A stretch of DNA of 64,000 nucleotides from Aneurinibacillus sp. Ricciae_BoGa-3. GTDB lineage: Bacteria; Bacillota; Bacilli; Aneurinibacillales; Aneurinibacillaceae. Shown here piece after piece: positions 9,751-20,227 of the stretch. The notes under the pieces are model-generated. The model was not told the origin of the DNA. It did not search any database and saw only the letters and a program-made list of their open reading frames with translations. Location: NCBI RefSeq assembly GCF_028421645.1, contig NZ_CP116887.1, positions 2,668,001 to 2,732,000 of the forward strand, given 5' to 3'. Each line of letters begins with the position of its first letter. The stretch's first letter is position 1. A program made the translations under genes and the position numbers.

Positions 9751-9780
9751 TTGACAGCCCCTCCATTCATTCGGTATACT
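9751..9780 (+). promoter_or_regulatory. sigma-A promoter of the hom leader
   Basis: TTGACA at 9751-9756, an 18-base spacer and TATACT at 9775-9780, placed 20 bases upstream of the SAM-I aptamer. Confidence 0.75.
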
Positions 9781-9800
9781 TTAAATAATTAAATAAAGGA

Positions 9801-9913
9801 CTCTTCTTATCGAGAGAGGCTGAGGGACTGGCCCGATGACGCCCGGCAACCCCCCATTAGTGGGAAGGTGCTAATTCCTGACGGTTTTTATAATCGTACA
9901 GATAAGAAGAAGG
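9801..9913 (+). promoter_or_regulatory. SAM-I (S-box) riboswitch aptamer
   Basis: The P1 5' strand CTTCTTATC (9803-9811) pairs with GATAAGAAG (9901-9909). Between them are the conserved S-box elements GAGAGAGGCTGAGGGACTGG, CCCGATGACGCCCGGCAACC and the AAGGTGCTAATTCC segment. High SAM stabilises P1 and turns off homoserine dehydrogenase, the branch point toward methionine and threonine. The antiterminator is also visible: 9902-9913 is perfectly complementary over 12 bases to 9929-9940, the 5' arm of the terminator. Confidence 0.95.
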
Positions 9914-9926
9914 AAACGGACGCCGG

Positions 9927-9955
9927 GCCCTTCTTCTTATGAAGAAGGGCTTTTT
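9927..9955 (+). terminator. riboswitch-controlled terminator
   Basis: GCCCTTCTTC (9927-9936) pairs with GAAGAAGGGC (9941-9950), followed by TTTTT. Its 5' arm competes with the aptamer 3' strand, giving a standard SAM-off switch. Confidence 0.93.
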
Positions 9956-9999
9956 GTATATGCTTGTATTTTGATTATTTTCGATGGGAGGCTCTTATA

Positions 10000-11295
10000 A
10001 TGAAGAAATACAAAGTAGCTTTATTAGGTCTGGGAACGGTGGGATCCGGTGTCATCCGGGTGCTGGAAAGCCATAAAAGACGCATCGCCAGTCAGGTAAA
10101 TGCCGAATTTGAAGTGGTAGGGATTCTTGTCCAAAGCCTCCACAAAGTACGAAGTGTACAAGTCAATCCAGCACTTTTAACAGCCGATTTTAACGAAATC
10201 CTCTCACATGATGCCGACATTGTGATCGATGCGATGGGCGGGCTGGATCCCGCATTTTCTTACTGCAAACAAGCTCTGGAACACGGCTGTCATCTCATCT
10301 CAGCCAATAAAGATCTGTTGGCGAAAGAAGGTCACTTCCTACATAAATTGGCTGAACAAAAAGGCGTCTCGTTACTATATGAAGCAAGTGTCGGAGGCGG
10401 CATCCCGATTCTAAACACGCTCAACCACCTCTTGCAGGCCAATCACGTTACCCGTGTACACGGGATTCTCAATGGTACCACGAATTATATCCTGACCAAG
10501 ATGGAAGAAGAAAATCTGTCCTATGAGGCTGTTTTAAAAAGGGCCCAAGAGCTTGGTTTCGCTGAGGCCAATCCTTCTTCCGATGTTGAGGGCCTGGATG
10601 CACTGAATAAAATCCGCATTATCTCCCGCCTCTGTTTTGGTGTGGAGACAGCAGAAAAAGATGTTAGCTGCGAGGGCATCACGTCCATCACACAAGAGGA
10701 AATCCAGCTGTACGGAAAACTTGGCTATCGCGCAAAACTTATTGCCACCGGGGAAAAGACACCGCAAGGCCTGTACAACCGGGTCCGCCCCGCTCTCATC
10801 CCATTTGCACACCCGCTTGCGGCTGTCCGCGATGAATTTAATGGCGTATTTGTATCAGGGGATATTGTGGGAGATTTATTTTTTACCGGTAAAGGAGCAG
10901 GCGCACTGCCAACAGGAAGCGCCATTGTAGAAGATTTGCTGAATGTGGTAAGAGGGCTGCGCTTCGAGCCCCATCCTGAGGGAGAAGGCCAATTGGTTTC
11001 TTCTTCGCCGGATAACGAGGAATCCATTGCTGCAGTATTCCGTCTAAGTAGTGAAAATTACGAACATAGTAAAACGCAGCTTTTATCATTCTTGTCCACC
11101 CAGGCCGGGTACTTGCATGCAGTGGACACCCATGCAGGTGAGCGACATGGGTATGTCGGCGCCATCATAAGTTCACCTGAGATGGATGCCATCCAGATGG
11201 AAGCTGCCCGCCTCCATGCAGAGGTCAGCATCCGCGAGGTATTGGATGAGTCCCTTGTAGAAGCTGAAAGTTATGCGTCTGCCGCTCTTGTATAA
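10000..11295 (+). CDS. hom: homoserine dehydrogenase
   Basis: NAD(P)H-dependent reduction of aspartate semialdehyde to homoserine. 431 residues: Rossmann GLGTVGSG at about residues 10-17, SANKDLLA, the GILNGTTNYILT and GFAEANPSSDVEGLDA catalytic stretches, and a C-terminal ACT domain from about residue 350 for feedback control. GGGAGG precedes ATG 10000; the longer ORF from 9964 starts inside the terminator region and is rejected. thrC and thrB do not follow, unlike the hom-thrC-thrB operon of Bacillus subtilis. Regulation by the upstream SAM-I riboswitch ties it to methionine status. Confidence 0.96.
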   Translation: MKKYKVALLGLGTVGSGVIRVLESHKRRIASQVNAEFEVVGILVQSLHKVRSVQVNPALLTADFNEILSHDADIVIDAMGGLDPAFSYCKQALEHGCHLISANKDLLAKEGHFLHKLAEQKGVSLLYEASVGGGIPILNTLNHLLQANHVTRVHGILNGTTNYILTKMEEENLSYEAVLKRAQELGFAEANPSSDVEGLDALNKIRIISRLCFGVETAEKDVSCEGITSITQEEIQLYGKLGYRAKLIATGEKTPQGLYNRVRPALIPFAHPLAAVRDEFNGVFVSGDIVGDLFFTGKGAGALPTGSAIVEDLLNVVRGLRFEPHPEGEGQLVSSSPDNEESIAAVFRLSSENYEHSKTQLLSFLSTQAGYLHAVDTHAGERHGYVGAIISSPEMDAIQMEAARLHAEVSIREVLDESLVEAESYASAALV

Positions 11296-11361
11296 ATGAA
11301 AGCAACAAACGTGCCAGGGAGCCTCCAATGAAATGACCATTTTTATGATGTAGGGTATACT

Positions 11362-11392
11362 AAAACCCCCACCTGAATGCGGTGGGGGTTTT
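11362..11392. terminator. bidirectional terminator
   Basis: AAAACCCCCACC (11362-11373) pairs perfectly with GGTGGGGGTTTT (11381-11392), between convergent hom and the DUF1002 gene. Confidence 0.9.
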
Positions 11393-11396
11393 GCAG

Positions 11397-12269
11397 TTAC
11401 TTATTAAACCAGCCAAGAACCTGGTCGATAAAATTTTTCAGCATGGTCAGCAGTTGTTGCACCATGGATTTCGTTTCCGGGTTGTTATTTAAATAATCTT
11501 GTATTTGCCCTTTGTAGCTGGACACCTGATCAAGCACTTTTCCCCAGTCAATATTAAGGTTCTGGATCTTGCGCAGGATGCTCACAAGTGAATCAACTTC
11601 CTGATCGGTAAGCTGAAGCCCCATCTGGTTAGCGACATTTTTAATCATGGCACGAAGCTGGTCATCGGACAGCTTTGCAGACTGTTTGGAAAGCTCGGCC
11701 TTAAGGCGCGTGAGCAGTTCAGCCGCTTTTTGCTTATCTCCAATATCCTGCCCAATTTGTGCGGTCGTTACGAGCTCATCGCTGGCAACCTGTTTGCGGT
11801 TCTCGTCCAGCTTCTGGCCTGTTGCCACCTCAAAGGCCTTCATGATTCCCGTCAGTGCAGCCGTTCCGGATACTTGGAACGGTGCATCGACTTTAACATT
11901 GGCATCCTTTACCCCTGCAGTGGCCAAGGCGTTCTCATACATGGCCTTACTCACCCACGTTATATTATTCGTGTCCACTTTAATGCCATTTCCCGCATCG
12001 GCAATCGTAATCATGGCAGAGGAAATGGAACGGGAACCGATGACGCTCGGGCTCAACAAACCATCGAGATATTTATGCTCCTCCTGATTGGTCACCGTAA
12101 TCGTCTTTGCATTAGGTGCATTAAATTTATTTACCAATTGTTCTTTTTGTGCTGAATTTAAGTCATTCCCCAGGGTAATCACCGTATCCCCCGGTACCGC
12201 GTCAGCGTACACCACGCCAACGCTCGTTGACAGAAAAACGAAAAGCACCGCTACAAGCAGCTTGCGCAT
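11397..12269 (-). CDS. secreted DUF1002 domain protein
   Basis: 290 residues with an N-terminal signal peptide (MRKLLVAVLFVFLSTSVGVVYA, cleavage after VYA) and the DUF1002 fold of Firmicutes: DTVITLGNDLNSAQKEQLV, the AMITIADAGNGIKVDT segment, AFQVSG and a helical C-terminus. Function unknown; exported or cell-envelope. ATG 12269 has GGAGGAGG upstream, so the 352-residue ORF start is rejected. Confidence 0.88.
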   Translation of the reverse strand: MRKLLVAVLFVFLSTSVGVVYADAVPGDTVITLGNDLNSAQKEQLVNKFNAPNAKTITVTNQEEHKYLDGLLSPSVIGSRSISSAMITIADAGNGIKVDTNNITWVSKAMYENALATAGVKDANVKVDAPFQVSGTAALTGIMKAFEVATGQKLDENRKQVASDELVTTAQIGQDIGDKQKAAELLTRLKAELSKQSAKLSDDQLRAMIKNVANQMGLQLTDQEVDSLVSILRKIQNLNIDWGKVLDQVSSYKGQIQDYLNNNPETKSMVQQLLTMLKNFIDQVLGWFNK

Positions 12270-12500
12270 TTTGTTTCTCCTCCTCCAATTTCTTCTAGTT
12301 AGGTTTAATCCATTCCGATTATAGCACACCGGAAACCGTTTGACCTCCTCCTCTAGACCGGATATATTTCCCAAGCCATTATCAATGTGTGAGGGTTGCC
12401 GCCGGCAGATGGGCTGTGTCTTGCCGGCTTCTCTATACTTTGTAAAGAAGACCATATGCTACATATGATGTTCAATAGTCATTACGGATGTAATTATGCT

Positions 12501-12522
12501 ATAGTATAAAAAAATATACTAT
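12501..12522 (+). promoter_or_regulatory. candidate operator upstream of hxlR
   Basis: Perfect inverted repeat ATAGTATA - 6 A - TATACTAT directly upstream of the hxlR RBS. The arms read TACTAT-like, as in binding sites of HxlR/DUF24-family regulators, so autoregulation by the adjacent HxlR-type protein is plausible (inference). Confidence 0.5.
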
Positions 12523-12546
12523 GGACGTTAAAAAGAGGTGAAAAGA

Positions 12547-12918
12547 ATGGGACGTCTCCAGAATAAAACGTTTAATTGTGAAAAAGAGTTGACTCTTTCC
12601 GTTATCGGCGGGAAGTGGAAAATGATTATTCTGTGGCATCTAGGCAAAACAGGTACAAAGCGGTTTAATGAACTGAAAAAACTTATCCCCGATATTACCC
12701 AGAAAATGCTGGTCAATCATCTGCGGGAACTGGAGGAAGATCAAATTGTTCACCGGGAAGTGTACCCTGTTGTCCCTCCTAAAGTGGAATATTCACTGAC
12801 CGAACACGGACAGAGTTTAATGCCAGTGCTTGATGCGATGTATGAATGGGGTAAAAATTACATGGAAACCGTGATGCAGGATGATGGACAAGGGATTAAA
12901 TCCAGTCAAGTAAAATAA
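12547..12918 (+). CDS. hxlR: HxlR/DUF24-family transcriptional regulator
   Basis: Winged-helix regulator of 123 residues with the family hallmarks: [23 protein letters not shown] with the conserved Cys near residue 11, [25 protein letters not shown] (recognition helix) and [16 protein letters not shown]. In Bacillus subtilis HxlR activates hxlAB in response to formaldehyde. Here it lies just upstream of hxlA-hxlB on the same strand, which supports that role. AAAGAGGTG precedes ATG 12547; an in-frame GTG at 12538 overlaps the RBS. Confidence 0.88.
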   Translation: MGRLQNKTFNCEKELTLSVIGGKWKMIILWHLGKTGTKRFNELKKLIPDITQKMLVNHLRELEEDQIVHREVYPVVPPKVEYSLTEHGQSLMPVLDAMYEWGKNYMETVMQDDGQGIKSSQVK

Positions 12919-12937
12919 ATGAATATGCGGTGAATAC

Positions 12938-12980
12938 AGCGTGCAGCAACCTTCTGGAAAGGAGCTGCACGCTGTTTTTT
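12938..12980 (+). terminator. terminator of hxlR
   Basis: 10-bp stem AGCGTGCAGC (12938-12947) / GCTGCACGCT (12964-12973) followed by seven T. Confidence 0.9.
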
Positions 12981-13260
12981 TGGCCGCCCATGGTGGAATC
13001 CTATACATGAGGCGCTGTTTGCATCCATTGTGCCGATTCCTCGCTAATAGCTGCACGGTATCCTGTTGGTTACTACGTCACTTATAAGTGCGTACTTCCC
13101 TTTTATAGCGCTTGGACCTAAAATCAAACGTGGGTTAACAAAACTCAACGTACTGCAACGTTGTTTGGCGGATTTGTTAATCTTGCCTGGACAAAGAGTC
13201 CATTCGCGTCAGGCCAGGCGGGGATACATCAACAATTACAACATGAGGAGTGAAGCATTC
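12981..13260 (+). promoter_or_regulatory. hxlA leader and probable HxlR control region
   Basis: 280 bases between the hxlR terminator and hxlA. It contains the palindrome CACTTATAAGTG at 13079-13090 and a GAGGAG RBS at 13245-13250. An ORF from 13066 that would extend HxlA by 65 residues is not credible, because HxlA proteins are about 210 residues. HxlR of B. subtilis binds upstream of hxlA; the palindrome is the best candidate here (inference). Confidence 0.4.
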
Positions 13261-13893
13261 ATGGAACTTCAATTAGCGTTAGATCTTGTAAACATTCCAG
13301 AAGCAAAAAAACTGGTCAAAGAAGTCGAGGACTATATTGATATCGTTGAAATCGGTACGCCGGTTGTTATTAATGAAGGTCTTAAAGCTGTTAAAGAAAT
13401 CAAGCAAGAATTTCCCTCTTTAAAAGTGCTCGCCGACCTGAAAATTATGGACGCGGCCGGATATGAGGTTATGAAGGCTTCCGAAGCCGGCGCCGATATT
13501 ATCACCATACTCGGAGCCGCTGAAGATATGTCCATTAAGGGCGCTGTGGATGAAGCGAAAAAGCAAGGGAAGAAAATCCTCGTTGACATGATTGGCATCA
13601 AAGACATCGAAGGAAGAGCAAAAGAGCTGGATGCCATGGGCGTTGACTACATCTGTGTGCACACAGGTTACGATCTGCAGGCGGTGGGCCAAAATTCGTT
13701 TGAAGATCTGAAAAAAATCAAGAGCGTCGTGAAAAACGCAAAAACTGCCGTAGCTGGCGGCATTAAGTTAGAAACACTGCCGGAAGTCGTTAAAGCCAAG
13801 CCGGATCTTGTTATTGTCGGCGGCGGCATCACCGGTAAGGAAGACAAACAAGCTACTGCTGCTCAAATGCAAAAAATGATTAGGCAAGGTTAA
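13261..13893 (+). CDS. hxlA: 3-hexulose-6-phosphate synthase
   Basis: First enzyme of the ribulose monophosphate pathway: condenses formaldehyde with ribulose 5-phosphate. A 210-residue orotidine-phosphate-decarboxylase-fold TIM barrel: MELQLALDLV, VDIVEIGTPV-like strand, LADLKIMDAAGYE (metal and catalytic Asp/Lys), VDMIGIKD, CVHTGYD and VIVGGGITG. Length is exactly that of the family from ATG 13261. It is followed after 8 bases by hxlB, forming a two-gene formaldehyde-detoxification operon. Confidence 0.95.
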   Translation: MELQLALDLVNIPEAKKLVKEVEDYIDIVEIGTPVVINEGLKAVKEIKQEFPSLKVLADLKIMDAAGYEVMKASEAGADIITILGAAEDMSIKGAVDEAKKQGKKILVDMIGIKDIEGRAKELDAMGVDYICVHTGYDLQAVGQNSFEDLKKIKSVVKNAKTAVAGGIKLETLPEVVKAKPDLVIVGGGITGKEDKQATAAQMQKMIRQG

Positions 13894-13901
13894 TCCCTGT
13901 T

Positions 13902-14459
13902 ATGCAGACAGTTCAATATTTTGCTGAAATCGTAAAAGAATTAAACCGGACAGTGGATTTGATGCTGGATGAAGGAGCCGAAAAATTAGCCGGCCGCATT
14001 CTGGAAGCAAACAAAATTTTTGTGGCCGGCGCTGGCCGTTCGGGTTTGATGTCCAGGGCGTTCGCCATGCGCATGATGCAGATGGGCTTCGATGCGTATG
14101 TAGTGGGCGAAACCGTTACCCCCAACCTTGAAAAAGGTAACGTTCTGATCATCGGATCCGGTTCAGGTGAGACGAAAACCCTTGTGCCGATGGCGCAAAA
14201 GGCAAAAAACCTGGGCGGAATTGTAGCTGTGGTTACCATTTTCCCAGAATCGACTATCGGTGCAATAGCCGATATCGCCATTAAACTTCCGGGCTCTCCG
14301 AAAGACCAATCGGCAAGTGATTACAAAACCATCCAGCCGATGGGCGCATTGTTTGAGCAGACTCTTCTGCTATTCTACGACGCGGTAATCCTGCGGCTAA
14401 TGGAGAAAAAGGGCATGAACTCGGAGACGATGTTTGGCAGGCATGCTAACCTCGAATAG
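13902..14459 (+). CDS. hxlB: 6-phospho-3-hexuloisomerase
   Basis: Second enzyme of the RuMP pathway, isomerising hexulose 6-phosphate to fructose 6-phosphate. 185-residue SIS-domain protein with GAGRSGLMSRAFAMRMMQMG, VLIIGSGSGET and the C-terminal DAVILRLMEKKGM stretch. Starts 8 bases after hxlA with only a weak AAGG-type RBS, suggesting translational coupling. A strong terminator follows. Confidence 0.95.
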   Translation: MQTVQYFAEIVKELNRTVDLMLDEGAEKLAGRILEANKIFVAGAGRSGLMSRAFAMRMMQMGFDAYVVGETVTPNLEKGNVLIIGSGSGETKTLVPMAQKAKNLGGIVAVVTIFPESTIGAIADIAIKLPGSPKDQSASDYKTIQPMGALFEQTLLLFYDAVILRLMEKKGMNSETMFGRHANLE

Positions 14460-14469
14460 AACAAAAGAA

Positions 14470-14515
14470 AAGACCGCATAGTGCTGATTTATTAAGCACA
14501 GTGCGGTCTTCTTTA
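14470..14515 (+). terminator. terminator of hxlAB
   Basis: AAGACCGCA/TGCGGTCTT outer stem (14470-14478, 14502-14510), inner GTGCT/AGCAC, then a T-rich tail. It probably also serves the convergent gene. Confidence 0.85.
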
Positions 14516-14536
14516 TTAATTTTTGTTATTTCTCAG

Positions 14537-16627
<2,091 letters not shown>

Positions 16628-16845
16628 TATGTACCTCCTACCAGGATTATCTTCCCTTAGTATATACACAATGATTATCAGTTTTACACTGTTTCTCACT
16701 TTAAACTGTAGTTCGAGTATTTTTTCTACATAGCCTAATCATTAGTTACAAATGAAGGATTATTCATCCTTGTCTCCATATACCTCCCTCAACAAACGTT
16801 CCTTTTGTATCTGGTTATAAGTTCTTGCAAATCTCTTTATTGCAT

Positions 16846-17049
16846 CTTCGCTTGGTGGATGAGGTACTACAACCGTTAGTTAATGGTCTCCATTCCCGAT
16901 TGAAACAATTCATAAACCGATTTAAAGGTGTCGCAACGAAGTACCTTGATAACTACCTAGCCTGGTTTTTGTTTGTCGATAGCCGCAGTAACGAAAACCA
17001 AAGCACAATATTAAAGATTTTCTATTATCATCATTTGTCTTTGAAATGA
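16846..17049 (+). pseudogene. IS1595-family (ISXO2-like) transposase C-terminal relic
   Basis: Reading frame ending VVQPLVNGLHSRLKQFIN-RFKGVATKYLDNYLAWF matches the C-terminal end of IS1595/ISXO2-like DDE transposases. The catalytic part is absent. The remaining 16,700-17,320 sequence is AT-rich with no other gene. It marks the left edge of the decayed region. Confidence 0.75.
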
Positions 17050-17321
17050 CAGATACTTACGATAGTTTACGCTTATCAAAATTCGCTGTATAGTGCTTAT
17101 TTAACTATCGTGGAGGAATCTGCAATAAGTTTGTTGAATAATTCTTTACCTACTTATCAATTGTCGTAAGTCGTGTATGTCAAAGTGGGAACATGTGCTA
17201 AATTAGATACTGAACAAATGTTTGTTTTTCGGGGTGACTCTCGTAAAACTAACGAGTTTACCAACCGTTTTTAAAGCGAACCAGCATGTAAAGAGCACTT
17301 GATTTCAAGGAGGTATGAGAT

Positions 17322-17759
17322 ATGAAGATCAATAGATTAGATCATGTGGGTATAACCGTAAATGATCTTTCAAAGGCTAAAGCGTTTTTCCTTAATTTTG
17401 GACTTGAAGTGCAAGGGGAATGGGAATGGGAAGGAGATCAGTTGGACCAGGTAGCTGGGCTTAATGACGTTAAAGTAGCATGTGTAGGATTGGGGATGCC
17501 AGACGGTCAGGCATGGATAGAGCTAATTAAATTTTATACGCCGTCAGATGAAAAAGATATTCAGCAACCTTTTGCAAATACGCTGGGTATCCGACATATT
17601 GCATTTGCTGTTGAAGATATTGAAGCTATTGTTGCAAAATTGAAAAAGAAGGGCACGGAAATCTTTAGTGAGATACAGCAATATGAAGAAAGTTATAAGT
17701 TATGCTTCGTTCGTGGTCCAGAGGGGATTATTTTAGAGTTGGCGGAGAAAATCAAATAA
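17322..17759 (+). CDS. VOC (glyoxalase/bleomycin-resistance) family protein
   Basis: 145 residues, two beta-alpha-beta-beta-beta modules. Metal-ligand candidates are the His in LDHVGI near residue 8, the Glu in WIELIKF and the His in IRHIAFAVED, with a final Glu in IILELAEK. The pattern resembles methylmalonyl-CoA epimerase/glyoxalase relatives. RBS AAGGAGG is ideal. Standalone; substrate unknown. Confidence 0.88.
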   Translation: MKINRLDHVGITVNDLSKAKAFFLNFGLEVQGEWEWEGDQLDQVAGLNDVKVACVGLGMPDGQAWIELIKFYTPSDEKDIQQPFANTLGIRHIAFAVEDIEAIVAKLKKKGTEIFSEIQQYEESYKLCFVRGPEGIILELAEKIK

Positions 17760-17983
17760 ACAGACGATATGCTGACATATATAGAGAAACACTTTCGCTT
17801 ATCTAAACACGCTGATATTTCAGACTGGAAGGCTGTCTTTTTAGGGGCAGTCGTTCTTTCTCCTTGTTGGACAAACGGGGGCATTAGCTGGAAAAAATGG
17901 GGAGCTTCTACAAATGAAGGTTCCCCTAATTTATTATATAAAAATCAACATTTAAATTTAACAGAGCCTTTAAAAAAATAAAA

Positions 17984-18005
17984 GTCACCCATTTCTGAGT
18001 GACAA
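17984..18005 (-). terminator. terminator of the small winged-helix gene
   Basis: GTCACTCAGAAATGGGTGAC hairpin on the minus strand followed by TTTTATTTTTTT. Confidence 0.7.
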
Positions 18006-18012
18006 AGAACTT

Positions 18013-18270
18013 TTAAACTTCTTGAATTTCAACACTTCCCTCGATTACATCAATACCCATATCAGTAATTCTGTACTCATAATTTCTACCACCTGCACTT
18101 GCCTCTACTATTAATCTTTTTTCAATTAAATACTGGTACGCTAGATTTGTTTCTAAATCATCTGTGAATCTTGTTTTCTCCTGCACTTTTCCTTTTCCAG
18201 TTTCGAAATAAACACTATATAATTCTTCTAAAATGTTAAGTCTAAGCTGTTTTCTTTCTTCATAACTCAT
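18013..18270 (-). CDS. small winged-helix-like hypothetical protein
   Basis: 85 residues: helical N-terminus (MSYEERKQLRLNILEELY), then LAYQYLIEKRLIVEASAGGRNYEYRITDMG, a wing-like pattern seen in small DNA-binding proteins. GGGGATG serves as RBS. Its own terminator supports a genuine gene. Family not recognised. Confidence 0.65.
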   Translation of the reverse strand: MSYEERKQLRLNILEELYSVYFETGKGKVQEKTRFTDDLETNLAYQYLIEKRLIVEASAGGRNYEYRITDMGIDVIEGSVEIQEV

Positions 18271-18460
18271 TACATCATCCCCTATAGTTAATAAATACCA
18301 GGGTATATTATACCATGAAATTCTCTGAATTAAAAATATTCTTTATTTTAAAAAAATGATGGTTATGTACCCATCCATAAAAGAACTTTATTAATCCTGC
18401 GTTCTCTGTCAGTTACTTTACAAAAACCGTTATTACTTAGTTACTGGGGGAATTAATTCA

Positions 18461-18523
18461 ATGAGTGAAAACTATGGCATTGAAAATTCATTAGAACATC
18501 AGTTAAAGGAAGTTGAGGAATAA
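18461..18523 (+). pseudogene. 20-codon ORF, possible truncated gene start
   Basis: ATG at 18461 preceded by GGGGG encodes MSENYGIENSLEHQLKEVEE then stops. It is probably the 5' remnant of a gene cut off by the relic that follows. Very low information. Confidence 0.25.
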
Positions 18524-18886
18524 GAAAATCGTTTTGAGACTCATGCAAAAGCACATAATCTCCAAAGCGATGTTTATATGTATTGCCTTGAAAGGGGACG
18601 TAACAAGCCGCACGAATACCTCCTGCTTCTCTTCAATGAGTTTGCCGCCGATTTGACGCATGCGCTTTTGGACTGAACCAAGCTCTTTTGCAATTGATTC
18701 CTGGATGCCAAAGAGAACTGATAGATAACTCTTGCCTAATCTCAGTTGTGCTCGTCCAATAGTAGTGATGTCAACCGGCAATACGCGCAGAACCAGGTTA
18801 TATACCACATGTTTGTTTACCAGCTATGCAAACTCTTCGTATTCCGAAGGATAAAGAAATTCCCCTGCTGTGTTTGTAGTCCCCAT
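18503..18886 (-). pseudogene. hypothetical protein with in-frame TAG
   Basis: From ATG 18886, with GAGGTAG as RBS, the frame reads MGTTNTAGEFLYPSEYEEFA, a TAG codon, then LVNKHVVYNLVLRVLPVDIT and about 80 further residues (...SVQKRMRQIGGKLIEEKQEVFV...). One nonsense codon separates two well-formed parts. It is divergent from a lexA relic. Family not recognised. Confidence 0.5.
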
Positions 18887-19022
18887 CTACCTCATTTCCT
18901 CCATATTAGAACATTTGTTTCTATTTTACCACAAAAAGATCAGAATTATCATGCTTGTTTTTTTGATGCGCTCCTAATAAATCAAAATATACGAACGTAA
19001 ATTTGGTATGTAAAGGGATAAA

Positions 19023-19193
19023 ATGAGAGAAATATTAGCCATTGTGAAGCGACTGCTAAAGGAAAAAGGTTATCCTCCAACTATTCGGGAGAACGCAACA
19101 GTACCCGGACTCACCTCTACCACGGTCCACGGCTATTTGGATCGGTTACAAAGAAGATGTTTCGAATTCTGTAGGAACGATCTACCGCGCTAG
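19023..19193 (+). pseudogene. LexA-like DNA-binding domain relic
   Basis: Frame MREILAIVKRLLKEKGYPPT-IRENATVPGLTSTTVHGYLDRL matches the winged helix of LexA (KGYPPSVREI..., STVHGHL), but one residue of the SSSTVHG turn is missing, and the linker and Ser/Lys protease domain are absent. It ends at a TAG after 56 codons. SOS regulator relic. Confidence 0.7.
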
Positions 19194-19363
19194 GGCTTGC
19201 GCCTGACCAACCGTTTCTGCTGAGCCCATGCCTGGAATCCACCTCCTGGTGTGCTAGAGGTTTCTAATATTAAAACAGGTGCATTTTTAAATGAAGGATA
19301 TCCGTCTAACATCGTCCGCTTTGGTTTCAGTATTATATATTCAATTCATTGCAAATTGGAGAA

Positions 19364-19423
19364 AATTGGGGTTGCTTGTTCTCTTTATCCTGCTCGTCAC
19401 AATTGGATGTCATGTAATTAATA
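19364..19423 (+). pseudogene. YjcZ-type miniprotein relic
   Basis: A plus-strand frame reads KLGLLVLFILLVTIGCHVI, matching the hydrophobic core of the YjcZ-type sporulation miniproteins found intact elsewhere in this window. There is no proper start or RBS. Confidence 0.4.
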
Positions 19424-19444
19424 TCTTCCAGAGCGCCTCGGAAA

Positions 19445-20227
19445 TTATACTTCTGGGTTTCTTTTGTAATGTTTCACCCACCGCTGCACAATGGTATGCA
19501 GTTTCTTCTGGCGTGAGAGCAGCAACAACTTTACAGTTTTTTTATTTTCATGGGAAAGAATAATCGGTGGAACCGAATCAACTAATGCTTCCAACTCATG
19601 GTCAGGAATATGCTGTATCTCTTTTACGTACGGGTCCAGCTGCTCATAATTACGAATATATTTGCTTAATCCTCTCACATAATTTAGATTGTAACCCAAT
19701 ACCGTGTCCCAGTGTGGATGATCCCAGGAAAATCCCTGCCACTGCATAGCTCCAAGCAAGGACAAACCATGATCAATAAGATAAAAATCATATTTTTTGC
19801 CTACAGGATAGACTATCAAATTTTTCCCATGTCGGTCGATGTTGCAAATCCAGATATCAAAAACAAACATTTTGACCAGTCTATCAGGACAAATAACAAA
19901 CTTTTCAATATTGTGGTGAATCTGTTTATTCATTTGAGTCCATTTATATAGTTGATGCTCAGCTCGTGCCAGTGAAACAACACCAAGCTGCCCTTCAATC
20001 CTTGCCGCTTCCACGCGCGCACTCGGTAGGTTCAGCCTTGAAGCCAGTTGATAAGCAAGCAGTTCATTTCCTGAAAGGGGACCAATATACCTTTCACTTT
20101 GTGGGGTTGAAAATTTGAAGTACCCTGTTTCAATCTGTTCAGCTTTGCTTCTACGGACCAACCATACCGTTCCTAATTTCCTTCGACTGGATAATTTCTT
20201 AACGAGTTTCCAGTTCTGTGTATTCAT
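19445..20227 (-). CDS. HipA-like kinase family protein
   Basis: 260 residues resembling the HipA-like/PI3-4-kinase-related family of Firmicutes. FKFSTPQSER is in a nucleotide-loop position, GNELLAYQLASRLNLPS follows, and the catalytic core is DIWICNIDRHGKNLIV (DxxxxNxDRHxxN, about residues 128-143) and YLIDHGLSLLG (metal Asp). The start overlaps the stop of the upstream 69-codon gene by ATGA, so they form a coupled pair. No XRE-type HipB antitoxin is present, so calling it a toxin is not justified. Substrate unknown. Confidence 0.75.
   Translation of the reverse strand: MNTQNWKLVKKLSSRRKLGTVWLVRRSKAEQIETGYFKFSTPQSERYIGPLSGNELLAYQLASRLNLPSARVEAARIEGQLGVVSLARAEHQLYKWTQMNKQIHHNIEKFVICPDRLVKMFVFDIWICNIDRHGKNLIVYPVGKKYDFYLIDHGLSLLGAMQWQGFSWDHPHWDTVLGYNLNYVRGLSKYIRNYEQLDPYVKEIQHIPDHELEALVDSVPPIILSHENKKTVKLLLLSRQKKLHTIVQRWVKHYKRNPEV

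Noticed and set aside
13066..13260. 65-residue N-terminal extension of HxlA
   Set aside because: HxlA proteins are about 210 residues, the RBS is at 13,245, and the extension overlaps a likely regulatory region.
17769..17981. 70-codon ORF after the VOC gene
   Set aside because: No RBS, low-complexity ending and no recognisable features.
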